Source of the DNA: Aliiroseovarius sp. S1123
GTDB lineage: Bacteria; Pseudomonadota; Alphaproteobacteria; Rhodobacterales; Rhodobacteraceae
DNA length: 64,000 bases
Reading direction: 5' to 3'
Assembly (NCBI RefSeq): GCF_023015885.1
Contig: NZ_JALKBE010000003.1
Location: forward strand, 124,001 to 188,000
Shown: positions 44,960 through 53,518 of the stretch, one piece after another
Layout of the letters: every line of letters starts with the position of its first letter
How positions within the stretch are numbered: position 1 is the first letter of the stretch
The notes under the pieces: model-generated
What the model saw: only the letters and a program-made list of their open reading frames with translations
Told to the model about the DNA's origin: nothing
Databases searched by the model: none
Translations under genes and position numbers: made by a program

Positions 44960-45466
44960 TTACAGGCGTGCCAGCCCCACAACATAGTTCTTGCCATAGA
45001 CCTTCGCACAGCGCGGACAGGTGGTGTAGAAGAACCAGACCTCGGCATTTTTCGTGCCATGCTCTGCCGCAAGCGCCTGCATTTCATTGTACCAGTTCTT
45101 AGCCTCGCGATACCCGCCTTCAAAAACCTTGGTGACGAAATCACCCGACAGGGTGGTCATCTCTTCGGCGTCCACTGGCTTGTTTGCAGCGAACAGATGT
45201 TCTGCTTTCCACGACGACAAATCACGGCTCATCACGACGAAGTCGGACGCCTCATACACCCCACTGTCTTCCATATGCTTGAAAACGCGGGAAAACACCT
45301 TTCCCATATCGACAGGTACATGAAGAACCGAATGCGTTTTGGCCCTGACAAAGGGCTTATCCTTAAAATGAAGCGTCACGCCTTCCCAGGTGTCAGGTTT
45401 GAAAACGGGGCAACACCCGGTTGGATTATCGCTCATGTCATAGAACGGAAGCTTATTCATTTCCAT
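44960..45466 (-). CDS. Conserved hypothetical protein with C-terminal CPRC motif
   Basis: A 168-residue soluble protein without signal peptide. The N-terminus PFYDMSDNPTGCCPVFKPD carries a Cys pair, followed by a conserved FKDKPFVRAKTHSVLHVPVD stretch. The C-terminus WFFYTTCPRCAKVYGKNYVV holds a C-x-x-C pair of the kind used for metal or disulfide chemistry. Relatives exist widely in proteobacteria and are annotated only as hypothetical or hydrolase-like as far as I recall. The Met at 45466 follows AAGGAGG; the open frame to 45577 has no conservation. It is divergent from mtgA across 110 bp. Confidence 0.75.
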   Translation of the reverse strand: MEMNKLPFYDMSDNPTGCCPVFKPDTWEGVTLHFKDKPFVRAKTHSVLHVPVDMGKVFSRVFKHMEDSGVYEASDFVVMSRDLSSWKAEHLFAANKPVDAEEMTTLSGDFVTKVFEGGYREAKNWYNEMQALAAEHGTKNAEVWFFYTTCPRCAKVYGKNYVVGLARL

Positions 45467-45576
45467 TGGATCCTCCTTTCCTATGGGCATTTTGGCACGC
45501 CCCGAGGACCCGCGCTTTGATCCAGACCTTGACCCCCGCACGTTTGTCGTGGTCTGAAAGGTCTGTGGCACGAGCA

Positions 45577-46311
45577 ATGAAAAAAAAGCCGGCGGCCAAG
45601 AAAAAGGCGCCGAAGACGAAGACAGACAAGACCAAGCCCGGAAAGTGGTTCAAACCAATCCGTTGGCTGCGTCGTGGGGTCTTGGCTGTGGTGATTCTTG
45701 TTGGCCTGACTGTCACCTCGTGCACGGTGATCAATCCGCCCACCACGCCCTATATCATTGCTGAAAAGATGCGGCTGGGCGACGTAGACCGGCAGTGGGT
45801 TGATCTGGACGACGTTGCTCCGGTCATGGCGCGGTCCGTCGTCGCCGCCGAAGACGCGAACTTCTGCCAGCATTGGGGCTTTGACATGGGTGCGATTCGT
45901 GCCGCGATCGAGGATGGCGGCAACCGCGGGGCGTCGACCCTGACCCAACAAGTCGTGAAGAACACCTTCCTATGGCATGGTCGTTCATGGCTGCGCAAAG
46001 TGATGGAAGCCGGGCTAACCCCGGCGGTCGAGCTGATCTGGACCAAGCGCCGGATCGTCGAGGTCTATTTGAACATTGCCGAGTTCGACGAAGGCGTCTT
46101 TGGCGTCGAAGCCGCCGCCCGCCATTACTTCGGCGTCGGCCCCGAGGAACTGACCGCCACGCAGGCCGCGCGGCTGGCGGCCCTGCTGCCCAATCCCAAG
46201 GAACGCTCAGCCTCGCGTCCGTCCCCCTTCGTGCGCAAACGCGCCCAGTCCATCATGGACGGAGCGGCCACGATCCGCGCGGATGGGCGCTCTGACTGCT
46301 TCGAGGATTGA
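45577..46311 (+). CDS. mtgA: Monofunctional biosynthetic peptidoglycan transglycosylase
   Basis: Membrane-anchored glycosyltransferase (GT51) that polymerises lipid II into glycan strands. The lysine-rich cytoplasmic head (1-30) leads into one membrane span (about 34-52). The catalytic Glu92 is in VVAAEDANFCQHWGFD. The motifs RGASTLTQQVVKN, KRRIVEVYLNIAEF and GVEAAARHYFG are intact. No transpeptidase domain follows. Length is 244 residues from the ATG at 45577; the upstream open frame has no conservation and the ribosome site is weak. Gene boundaries are close to the GST gene downstream. Confidence 0.93.
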   Translation: MKKKPAAKKKAPKTKTDKTKPGKWFKPIRWLRRGVLAVVILVGLTVTSCTVINPPTTPYIIAEKMRLGDVDRQWVDLDDVAPVMARSVVAAEDANFCQHWGFDMGAIRAAIEDGGNRGASTLTQQVVKNTFLWHGRSWLRKVMEAGLTPAVELIWTKRRIVEVYLNIAEFDEGVFGVEAAARHYFGVGPEELTATQAARLAALLPNPKERSASRPSPFVRKRAQSIMDGAATIRADGRSDCFED

Positions 46312-46365
46312 TCCCGTGACGCGTTCGGGGCAATACGGGGCATACTCCAAGACCAGAAGTTGCAC

Positions 46366-47031
46366 ATGAACCGCCTTTTCCACGTTCCCCTGTCCCCGTT
46401 CTGCCGCAAAGTGCGGCTGTCCCTTGCCGAAAAAAAGGTCGAGGTTGAGCTTGTCGAGGAACGCTATTGGGAGCGGAACCCCGAGTTTCTGCGTCGCAAC
46501 CCGGCGGGCAAGGTGCCGATCCTGAAAATCGACGGGCGGCTGCTGACAGAAAGCGCGGCGATCTGTGAATATCTGGAAGAGAAATTCCCCGAGCCCGCAC
46601 TTTTGCCCCGCGATCCCGAAAACCGGTACGAGGTGCGTCGGCTGGTCAGCTGGTTTGACGACAAATTCCATAACGAGGTGACCTCGAACCTGCTGTATGA
46701 GCGGGTGAACAAGAAGGTCATGGGCACCGGATATCCTGAAAGCAAGAACGTGAAAGCGGGTGCCAAGGCGATCAAGTACCATCTGGATTACATGGGATGG
46801 CTCTTAGAGCAGCGCCGCTGGCTGGCGGGGAACGAATTGTCGCTGGCCGATTTTGCCGCCGCCGCGCATCTGTCATCGCTGGATTACATCAGTGACGTGG
46901 ACTGGAACCGGAACGCCAATGTGCGCGACTGGTACGCCAAGATCAAATCCCGCCCGGCGTTTCGGTCGATCCTTGCTGACCAGATCCCCGGCTTCCCCCA
47001 GCCCGCGCATTACGCGGATCTGGACTTTTGA
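46366..47031 (+). CDS. Glutathione S-transferase family protein
   Basis: A 221-residue protein with an N-terminal thioredoxin-like GST domain ([20 protein letters not shown], Cys/Ser active site near residue 12; [11 protein letters not shown] with the cis-proline; [13 protein letters not shown]) and a C-terminal helical domain ([17 protein letters not shown]). The FCRK context is typical of omega/beta-like bacterial GSTs. Substrate is unknown. The ATG at 46366 is chosen over a TTG two codons earlier. Its stop overlaps the first codon of queG (TTGA), so the two may be coupled. It is unrelated in sequence to the maiA product beyond the shared fold. Confidence 0.87.
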   Translation: MNRLFHVPLSPFCRKVRLSLAEKKVEVELVEERYWERNPEFLRRNPAGKVPILKIDGRLLTESAAICEYLEEKFPEPALLPRDPENRYEVRRLVSWFDDKFHNEVTSNLLYERVNKKVMGTGYPESKNVKAGAKAIKYHLDYMGWLLEQRRWLAGNELSLADFAAAAHLSSLDYISDVDWNRNANVRDWYAKIKSRPAFRSILADQIPGFPQPAHYADLDF

Positions 47032-48134
47032 GCCCCAGACCATCGCAGGGGGGCCGTCTGCCCGCCGATCCGGGTAAACCCGGCTCTCCCCCCGAGGATA
47101 TTTCCGACAAGAAAAACGAGATTGTCGCGCAAGCGCAGGCCGAAGGCTTTGCCTTGGCGCGCGTGTGTCGGCCCGATGCGGTGCCCGAGATTTCCAAACG
47201 GCTGGAGCAGTTCGTGGCCGAGGGGCGGCATGGCGATATGGCGTGGATGGGCGAGCGGATGAACTGGCGCGGCAATCCTGCCGCCCTGTGGCCCGAAGCG
47301 CGGTCCGTGATCATGCTGGCCGAGCCCTATACGCCGGATCATGACCCTATGGCGGTGATCGGCCAGCCGGACCGGGCCGCGATCAGCGTTTACGCGCAGA
47401 ACAAAGACTACCACGACATTGTGAAAAAGCGGTTGAAGCGCGTTGGGCGCTGGATGATCGATCGCTTCGGCGGCGAGATCAAAGTCTTCGTCGACACCGC
47501 ACCCGTGATGGAGAAGCCCCTTGGCGCGGCGGCGGGTCTTGGCTGGCAGGGCAAGCACACCAATCTTCTGTCGCGCGAGTTAGGGAACTGGTTCTTTCTG
47601 GGGGCGATTTTCACAACGCTGGAGCTGCCTGTGGACGCGCCGGGGCGCGAGAATTGCGGGTCCTGCACCGCCTGTCTGGACGCCTGCCCGACCGACGCCT
47701 TTCCCGCGCCGTTCCAACTGGATGCGCGGCGCTGCATTTCCTATCTGACCATCGAGCACAAAGGCCCGGTGGACGAAGAATTGCGCGCGAAACTTGGCAA
47801 CCGGATCTATGGCTGTGACGACTGTCTTGCAGCGTGCCCGTGGAACAAGTTCGCTTCTGATGCGCATGAAATCCGCTATGCCGCACGCGAGGATCTGTTG
47901 GCCCCGAAACTGGCTGAACTAATGGGGCTGGACGATGCCGCGTTCCGCCAGAAATTCTCGGGCAGTCCGATCAAGCGTATTGGCCGGGATCGGTTCCTGC
48001 GCAACGTGCTTTACGCCGTGGGGAACTCGGGCGATTCCACGTTTTTGCCTACGTTAGAGCCGCATGTGAACGATCCGGACCCGGTGGTCGCAGATGCAGC
48101 ACGTTGGGCCAAAGCGCAACTACAGGCGGTCTAG
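47028..48134 (+). CDS. queG: Epoxyqueuosine reductase QueG
   Basis: Cobalamin- and iron-sulfur-dependent enzyme of the last step of tRNA queuosine synthesis. Signature clusters [16 protein letters not shown] and [16 protein letters not shown] bind two 4Fe-4S centres. [20 protein letters not shown] and [19 protein letters not shown], then QGKHTNLL, are also characteristic. Length is 368 residues. No ATG starts the frame: the listed TTG overlaps the GST stop, and the first 25 residues look unlike QueG. The conserved region begins near [15 protein letters not shown], so the true start may be an unusual codon near 47100. Its stop shares CTAG with the convergent gene. Confidence 0.92.
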   Translation: MSPRPSQGGRLPADPGKPGSPPEDISDKKNEIVAQAQAEGFALARVCRPDAVPEISKRLEQFVAEGRHGDMAWMGERMNWRGNPAALWPEARSVIMLAEPYTPDHDPMAVIGQPDRAAISVYAQNKDYHDIVKKRLKRVGRWMIDRFGGEIKVFVDTAPVMEKPLGAAAGLGWQGKHTNLLSRELGNWFFLGAIFTTLELPVDAPGRENCGSCTACLDACPTDAFPAPFQLDARRCISYLTIEHKGPVDEELRAKLGNRIYGCDDCLAACPWNKFASDAHEIRYAAREDLLAPKLAELMGLDDAAFRQKFSGSPIKRIGRDRFLRNVLYAVGNSGDSTFLPTLEPHVNDPDPVVADAARWAKAQLQAV

Positions 48135-48559
48135 CTGTCAGGCGTTTCAGGCGGCACGACCATGCGATAGGCCCCCACGGCTGCGTTGATCCCAGACGAG
48201 GCGTGCGACGCTGAATAGGGCCCGATGGTCGAGGCGCCGATCAGATAGGTCACCGTCATGTCCTGCCCTGGCACCGGCAGGCGTTTGACACTGCCAATCA
48301 CACCCTTCGCTTCAAGCGCGCGTACAATATTCGCGCCCAACGCCTCGCTGGCTTTAGCGTCCTCATTCGGATCAAAGCGGATCACGATTGTCAGCAGCCC
48401 GCTTTCCTTGGCGGTCTTCTCGACCAACGCGCGTTTGGTGATGCCTAAGGGGCGAATCGTCGGGTCCTTGGTCACCCAATACCATGTCAGGGCCGCCACG
48501 GTCGGCAGCACCACGACCACGATGATCGCGATCAGGATTCTGAGATTTCTGGACAGCAA
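48131..48559 (-). CDS. Membrane-anchored hypothetical protein
   Basis: A 142-residue protein with one N-terminal membrane span (about 6-28, [20 protein letters not shown]) and a predicted periplasmic tail. The tail contains [20 protein letters not shown], which suggests an amphipathic helix. No known domain was recognised. It is in the same orientation as ilvE, 64 bp downstream of it, and may be co-transcribed. The stop overlaps the queG stop through CTAG. Confidence 0.6.
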   Translation of the reverse strand: MLSRNLRILIAIIVVVVLPTVAALTWYWVTKDPTIRPLGITKRALVEKTAKESGLLTIVIRFDPNEDAKASEALGANIVRALEAKGVIGSVKRLPVPGQDMTVTYLIGASTIGPYSASHASSGINAAVGAYRMVVPPETPDS

Positions 48560-48623
48560 AACGCCCGCCCCCTTTGAATGGCATCAGCCTAGGGGACGGG
48601 TGTTCAAAAAGCGTTAAACGTCG

Positions 48624-49490
48624 TTAGCTGCGGACCAGCTTTTCGTAGCTTTCCGAGATGTCGCGGGTCAACGCACCCACTTCAAACGTATAGTCGCCGA
48701 TCTGCCCAACTGGGGTGACCTCGGCCGCTGACCCGGTCAGCCAGCACTGTTCGAAATCAGCCAGTTCCTCGGGCATGATGTGACGCTCATGCACAGTGAT
48801 GCCTTTTTCCTTCAGCATGCCGATCACCGTCTGACGGGTCAGGCCGTTCAGGATCGCGTCAGGAAGCGGCGTGTGAACTTCGCCATCCTTTACGAAGAAG
48901 ACATTGGCACCGGTCGCCTCGGCCACGTAGCCACGATAATCCATGAACAGCGCATCCGAGCAGCCTTTGGCCTCGGCCGCGTGCTTGGACATGGTACAGA
49001 TCATGTAAAGACCGGCGGCCTTGGCAGCGGTCGGGATGGTTTCGGGCGACGGACGCTTCCACTTGGCGATGTCCAGCTTGGCGCCTTTCATCTTGGCGTC
49101 ACCGTAATAGTCGCCCCAAGCCCACGCAGCCACAGCCATACGCACCGGGTTTCGGGCAGAACTGACACCCATGTCTTCCCCCGCGCCACGCCACGCAACA
49201 ACGCGCACGTAAGCGTTGGTCAGGCCGTTCGCCTCGACAACAGCCTGCTTGGCCGCTTCGATTTCATCCACCGAGTAAGGGATAGGCATGTCCATCATTT
49301 CGCCCGACTTCAGTAGGCGTTCCGAGTGCTTGCGGCTGAGGAAGATTTTGCCGTCATACAGGCGCTCGCCTTCAAAAACCGACGAAGCATAGTGCAGTGC
49401 GTGGGTCAGAATGTGGACGTTCGCATCGCGCCATTCGACCAATTGGCCGTCCATCCAGATCTTGCCGTCGCGATCATCATATCCGCTCAT
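48624..49490 (-). CDS. ilvE: Branched-chain amino acid aminotransferase
   Basis: Fold-type IV PLP enzyme for the last step of isoleucine, leucine and valine synthesis. Family motifs include LTHALHYASSVFEGERLYDG near residue 30, GYVAEATGANVFFVKDG with the cofactor-contact Glu, and LPDAILNGLTRQTVIGML. The catalytic lysine is in the middle third (SKHAAEAKGCSDALFMDYRG region precedes the Glu). Length of 288 residues is standard for the short type. It is divergent from petP across 186 bp that contain an inverted repeat. Confidence 0.92.
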   Translation of the reverse strand: MSGYDDRDGKIWMDGQLVEWRDANVHILTHALHYASSVFEGERLYDGKIFLSRKHSERLLKSGEMMDMPIPYSVDEIEAAKQAVVEANGLTNAYVRVVAWRGAGEDMGVSSARNPVRMAVAAWAWGDYYGDAKMKGAKLDIAKWKRPSPETIPTAAKAAGLYMICTMSKHAAEAKGCSDALFMDYRGYVAEATGANVFFVKDGEVHTPLPDAILNGLTRQTVIGMLKEKGITVHERHIMPEELADFEQCWLTGSAAEVTPVGQIGDYTFEVGALTRDISESYEKLVRS

Positions 49491-49549
49491 GTTTCCGTCC
49501 TTTCCAAGTCTGAGCCACAGTCAACTTTGTGGCGTTTTTCCATTTGTTG

Positions 49550-49585
49550 CGCGAAATCGGTCCGCATCGGACATAATATTTCGCG
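49550..49585. promoter_or_regulatory. Inverted repeat between ilvE and petP
   Basis: CGCGAAAT (49550-49557) and ATTTCGCG (49578-49585) are a perfect inverted pair, with TCCG-CAT-CGGA between them. It is 92 bases before the petP start and may be a MarR-type or other operator for the divergent promoters. Confidence 0.4.
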
Positions 49586-49676
49586 AAATCCGCAAATCGC
49601 TAACAATTGATTCTTGGAAAGTCAACAACACTGACATAAAATTGGAAACTGTAACATGATTTGTGATGAGGGCGTA

Positions 49677-50183
49677 ATGAGCGAACGGCAGTCCCCCGGC
49701 GGGCAAAGCCTTCTGTTCCTAACGGACGAGCAGTTGCGCAAAGGCATCGAGGCAATGTTCTTTGCCTATCGCGGTTTTACTGCTGATCCCGATCGCATTC
49801 TGAACAAGTATGGATATGGCCGCGCCCACCACCGGGCGCTGCACTTTATCAGCCGTGCTCCGGGCACGACGGTGAACAATCTGCTCTCCATTCTGGGCGT
49901 AACCAAACAGTCGCTGAACCGCGTGCTGCGCACGCTGATCGAGGACGAGCTGGTCGAAAGCCGCGTTGGCACCCGTGACAAGCGCGAGCGGCATTTGTTT
50001 CTGACCGACGCCGGCACCGCGCTGGAACAAGAGCTGTCCGACGCCCAGCGCGAGCGGATGCGTCAAGCCTATCGCGAGGCCGGGCCCGAGGCCGTACAAG
50101 GGTTCCGCACCGTGCTAGAAGCAATGATGGATCACGACATGCAGCGCCATTTCACCCGGATGAAGGACAGCGGACATGACTGA
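49677..50183 (+). CDS. petP: MarR-family regulator PetP
   Basis: Winged-helix protein of 168 residues. The MarR core includes LHFISRAPGTTVNNLLSILG, VTKQSLNRVLRTLIEDELVE and the wing RVGTRDKRERHLFLTDAG. In Rhodobacter capsulatus the petP-petR pair is needed for cytochrome bc1 synthesis. The same order, the MarR/OmpR-type pairing and the overlapping stop and start support the same identity here. The start at 49677 has GAGGG upstream and is preferred over Met 49656. The last eight bases overlap petR, so the two should be made together. The target genes are not in this window. Confidence 0.85.
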   Translation: MSERQSPGGQSLLFLTDEQLRKGIEAMFFAYRGFTADPDRILNKYGYGRAHHRALHFISRAPGTTVNNLLSILGVTKQSLNRVLRTLIEDELVESRVGTRDKRERHLFLTDAGTALEQELSDAQRERMRQAYREAGPEAVQGFRTVLEAMMDHDMQRHFTRMKDSGHD

Positions 50184-50877
50184 CGCGCCCGAAGCACATC
50201 TTCTGATCATCGACGACGACGAACGCATTCGCGGGCTGCTACAGAAGTTCCTGGTGCGCAATGGCTTCTGGGTCAGTGCCGCACGCGACGCCGCCCATGC
50301 CCGCCGCTTGTTGGCCGGGTTGGATTTCGACATGATTGTCACCGACGTCATGATGCCGGGCGAAGATGGGATCAGCCTGACCCGATCCCTGCGCGAAACC
50401 CTGACCACGCCGATCCTGCTTCTGACCGCCAAGGGCGAGACCGAAGACCGCATCAAGGGGCTTGAGGCGGGCGCCGACGACTATCTGGCGAAACCGTTTG
50501 AGCCGAAAGAACTGCTTCTGCGGATCAACGCCATCCTGCGGCGCATGCCCGCCGCGACCGAGGATGCGCGCCCGAAATCCCTGACGCTTGGCGACAAGAC
50601 CTATGACATAGAACGGGGCGAGCTGTGGTGCGGCGAGGAATTGGTGCGTCTGACGGCCACGGAAAACCAGCTGATGAAGATCTTCTCGGCTACCCCGTCA
50701 GAGCCGGTCAGCCGGACGTCCTTGGTGGAACAGCTGGGCCGCGATCAGGGGCAAGCGCAGGAACGTGCGGTGGATGTGCAGATCACCCGTCTGCGTCGCA
50801 AGCTGGAAGCGGACCCGAAACAGCCACGCTATCTGCAAACGGTGCGCGGGGCGGGCTATATGTTGGCGCCGGATTAA
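50176..50877 (+). CDS. petR: OmpR-family response regulator PetR
   Basis: Two-domain response regulator of 233 residues. The receiver domain has the acidic pair IIDDDER and the phosphoacceptor Asp57 in IVTDVMMPGEDG, with the conserved Lys in DDYLAKPFEPKEL. The C-terminal winged helix (about 140-230) contains RLTATENQLMKIFSATPSEP and QITRLRRKLEADPKQPRYLQ. It overlaps petP by eight bases and has no histidine kinase partner next to it, as in Rhodobacter. Function by analogy: activation of cytochrome bc1 and perhaps other respiratory genes. Confidence 0.88.
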   Translation: MTDAPEAHLLIIDDDERIRGLLQKFLVRNGFWVSAARDAAHARRLLAGLDFDMIVTDVMMPGEDGISLTRSLRETLTTPILLLTAKGETEDRIKGLEAGADDYLAKPFEPKELLLRINAILRRMPAATEDARPKSLTLGDKTYDIERGELWCGEELVRLTATENQLMKIFSATPSEPVSRTSLVEQLGRDQGQAQERAVDVQITRLRRKLEADPKQPRYLQTVRGAGYMLAPD

Positions 50878-50884
50878 GGCGTAT

Positions 50885-51427
50885 TCAGTCAAACAGCGCT
50901 TCGCACTCCGGCGGCATTTCGTAAAGCCAGTCCTGAACCGCAAAGGCCGGGGTCGAGACGGATATCGAACGCGTTGCATCGTCCTGTCCCAACGAAATCT
51001 CTCCCTTCCCGGTGAGAAGGTTCAGGTCACAACTGCCGATATCGTCAAGGTTCAGCGTGTCATACCAGCGATACGTATACCCGACGACCCTCATCGCGCC
51101 TTCACGCCAAGCAATCGTATGAATCTGCTCCCACCGGTTCCGACCAATTGAACTGTTGTGGGACATCACCTGAAGCGAGCCTTGTGGCGTAACGGTCAGC
51201 GACGGTTGCTGCCCGAACCCGCCAACCCAGATCAGGTTCTGCAGCCAAACTGTTTGCAAACCATCACCCAACTTCAAAAGAAGATCGGCTTGGCCGTGGT
51301 CCCCAAAATCAATCAGCGCCACGTGATCCGCTATACCATCAGCGTTAAAATCGCCGCTAACCTGCGTCGAAAACCCTTCTGCGAATACCGGGGGTGCGAC
51401 CAATAGAAACGGTAGTATCCAGCGCAT
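50885..51427 (-). CDS. Exported hypothetical protein with FG-GAP/VCBS-like segment
   Basis: A 180-residue protein with an N-terminal Sec signal (MRWILPFLLVAPPVFA). After it comes QVSGDFNADGIADHVALIDF, a calcium-binding-loop-like FG-GAP or VCBS segment (DxNxDGxxD), followed by a QADLLLKLGDGLQTVW strand. The rest has no recognised domain. It converges with petR (7-bp gap) and is divergent from the HDAC-type gene. The role is unknown; export and a calcium loop are all that can be read. Confidence 0.65.
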   Translation of the reverse strand: MRWILPFLLVAPPVFAEGFSTQVSGDFNADGIADHVALIDFGDHGQADLLLKLGDGLQTVWLQNLIWVGGFGQQPSLTVTPQGSLQVMSHNSSIGRNRWEQIHTIAWREGAMRVVGYTYRWYDTLNLDDIGSCDLNLLTGKGEISLGQDDATRSISVSTPAFAVQDWLYEMPPECEALFD

Positions 51428-51473
51428 GGGAACCTCTCTTGTTGTCGGATCAGTATTGTCCTAGCGTCGCGCC

Positions 51474-52409
51474 ATGACAACGCTGCTTTACACCCATCCG
51501 GTCAGCTTCGACCACATCACCCCGCCCGGCCATCCCGAGCAGGTGGCGCGGCTGGAAGCGATCGAAACCGCCCTCTCCGCCCCCCATTTTCAGTCTCTAA
51601 TCCGGCCCGAACCGCCGGTTGCGTCACTGGACCACGTGCGCCTTGGCCACTCCCGCGCCTATTTCGAGCGGATCGAGAACGCGCAGCCGGTCGAGGGTTG
51701 GGCGCAGTTGGATGGCGACACCTTCATGGCCCCCGGATCGTTCGAAGCCGCCCTGCGCGCAATCGGTGGCAACATCGACGCCGTGGACCGCGTGATGGCG
51801 GGCGAGGCGCAGAATGCCTTCATCGCCTGCCGCCCCCCCGGCCATCACGCCGAAAAAGCCACCCCGATGGGGTTCTGCCTATTTTCCACCGTCGCCATTG
51901 CCGCCATTCACGCGGCCAACGCGCACGGGCTGGACCGCATCGCGGTGCTGGATTTCGACGTCCACCACGGCAACGGCACGCAGGATGTTCTGTGGCATGA
52001 AAGCCGGGTACGGTTTGTATCGTCTCACCAGATGCCGCTCTATCCGGGATCGGGTGGCATCCACCAGAAAGGCGCGTTTGGGCAGGTGATCAACCTTCCC
52101 CTGAAAAGCGGCACCGGTGGCGCAGAGATGCAAGATGCCTGGGAGCGTGTGTTGACCGACCAGATCGAGCCTTACGCCCCCCAAATCGTGCTGGTGTCCG
52201 CCGGGTTCGACGCCCATAGGCGCGACCCTCTGGCCAATCTGCATTGGGAAACCGAGGATTTCGCCTGGCTGGCGCATCGCATCTGCGATCTGGCGGATAA
52301 ATGCTGCGATGGGCGGGTGGTATCGTCGCTTGAGGGCGGCTATGATCTGGAAGCCCTTGGCGACAGCGTCGGGGCCTATATCAACGTGATGATGGAGCGC
52401 GGCGCATGA
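51474..52409 (+). CDS. Histone deacetylase-family hydrolase
   Basis: Zinc-dependent deacetylase fold of 311 residues with the class II-like motifs: CRPPGHHAEKATPMGFCLFS (catalytic His pair), VLDFDVHHGNGTQDV (zinc ligands Asp and His), SAGFDAHRRDPL (zinc Asp), and LEGGYDLEALG. Bacterial members deacetylate acetylpolyamines or other small amides and proteins; the substrate here is undecided. Its TGA overlaps the xseB start (ATGA), and the set HDAC-xseB-ispA-dxs recurs in Rhodobacterales, which makes it part of an operon with isoprenoid genes. Confidence 0.88.
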   Translation: MTTLLYTHPVSFDHITPPGHPEQVARLEAIETALSAPHFQSLIRPEPPVASLDHVRLGHSRAYFERIENAQPVEGWAQLDGDTFMAPGSFEAALRAIGGNIDAVDRVMAGEAQNAFIACRPPGHHAEKATPMGFCLFSTVAIAAIHAANAHGLDRIAVLDFDVHHGNGTQDVLWHESRVRFVSSHQMPLYPGSGGIHQKGAFGQVINLPLKSGTGGAEMQDAWERVLTDQIEPYAPQIVLVSAGFDAHRRDPLANLHWETEDFAWLAHRICDLADKCCDGRVVSSLEGGYDLEALGDSVGAYINVMMERGA

Positions 52410-52648
52410 GCGACAAACCGGTAAGCGAAATGTCCTTTGAAGAGGCCATGCGGGAACTCGAGGCCGTCGTTGGCCAGCTGGAACGCGGTGACGTGGCGCT
52501 TGAGGATTCGATCAAGCTCTATGAACGCGGGGCCGAGCTGAAAGCGCGCTGCGAAACCAAGCTGAAAGAGGCCGAAGAAAAGGTCGCTGCGATCACCTTG
52601 GACAAAAACGGAGAGCCAAGCGGCACCACTCCTGTCGAAGGGCTGTAA
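52406..52648 (+). CDS. xseB: Exodeoxyribonuclease VII small subunit
   Basis: An 80-residue protein with the XseB pattern: MSFEEAMRELEAVVGQLERG, then DVALEDSIKLYERGAELKAR, forming two helices that bind the C-terminal part of XseA. It starts inside the HDAC-type gene stop and its TAA is followed immediately by the ispA ATG. XseA is encoded elsewhere. The small-subunit-plus-ispA arrangement is widespread in proteobacteria. Confidence 0.93.
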   Translation: MSDKPVSEMSFEEAMRELEAVVGQLERGDVALEDSIKLYERGAELKARCETKLKEAEEKVAAITLDKNGEPSGTTPVEGL

Positions 52649-53503
52649 ATGTTCAAGACACGTTTGGACGACACCGCGCGCGCTGCGCGGGCACATCTGC
52701 ACGCAGCGATTTCGGACAAGGGCGCCTTGGCCGAGCCGATGCGCTATGCCACGGCGGGCGGCAAAGGTCTGCGGGCGTTTCTGGTGATGGAAAGCGCACG
52801 CATTCACGGCGTGACCGAGACCCGCGCGCTGTGGCCTGCCGCCGCGATCGAAGCGATCCACGCCTATTCTCTGGTGCATGATGACATGCCCTGCATGGAC
52901 GACGACGATCTGCGACGCGGGCTGCCGACCGTTCACAAGAAATGGGACGACGCCACCGCCGTTCTGGTGGGTGATGCGCTGCAAACCTTGGCGTTCGAGT
53001 TACTGACCCATGACGATGTGGGCGAGGCCCGCGTTCCTCTGGTATCATCGATGGCACGCGCTGCCGGGCAGCTGGGCATGGTGCATGGACAGGCGCTGGA
53101 TATTGCAGCCGAGACCGCCGAGACCCCACTGAACTTGGACCAGATCACTGAGCTTCAGGCCGGTAAAACCGGTGCGCTGATCCGTTGGTCTGGTGAAGCA
53201 GGCGCCATGTTGGCCGGGGCAGATATTGCCCCAATGCGCGACTATTCCACCGCGCTTGGGCTGGCCTTTCAGATCGCCGATGACATTCTGGACGTCGAAG
53301 GCGATGCCACCGCTGTTGGAAAGGCCGTGGGCAAGGATGCGGACGCAGGCAAAGCCACTTTCGTTTCGCTTTTGGGGCTGGAAGCGGCAAAGACCCGCGC
53401 AAAAGAGCTTGTAGATCAAGCCTGTGATGCACTTTCCCCCTATGGTGAGGATGCCGATACCTTGCGAGAGGCCGCGCGCTTCGTTATCCAGCGTGACAGA
53501 TAG
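52649..53503 (+). CDS. ispA: Polyprenyl diphosphate synthase (farnesyl/geranyl type)
   Basis: Condenses isopentenyl diphosphate with allylic diphosphates. The first Asp-rich motif is YSLVHDDMPCMDDDDLRRG, with the two-residue insertion of type II FPP synthases. TVHKKWDDATAVLVGDAL follows, and the second motif is FQIADDILDVEGDA. Length is 284 residues, slightly shorter than E. coli IspA. It starts directly after the xseB stop and is followed by dxs after 15 bp. Chain length (C15 or C20) cannot be fixed, but FPP is most likely. Confidence 0.92.
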   Translation: MFKTRLDDTARAARAHLHAAISDKGALAEPMRYATAGGKGLRAFLVMESARIHGVTETRALWPAAAIEAIHAYSLVHDDMPCMDDDDLRRGLPTVHKKWDDATAVLVGDALQTLAFELLTHDDVGEARVPLVSSMARAAGQLGMVHGQALDIAAETAETPLNLDQITELQAGKTGALIRWSGEAGAMLAGADIAPMRDYSTALGLAFQIADDILDVEGDATAVGKAVGKDADAGKATFVSLLGLEAAKTRAKELVDQACDALSPYGEDADTLREAARFVIQRDR

Positions 53504-53518
53504 GCAAACGGGGCATTA

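Noticed and set aside
48131-48134. Overlapping convergent stops sharing CTAG as a functional site
   Set aside because: A four-base overlap of two TAG codons is a simple packing effect; a similar CTAA/TTAG overlap occurs between dxs and the SDR gene.
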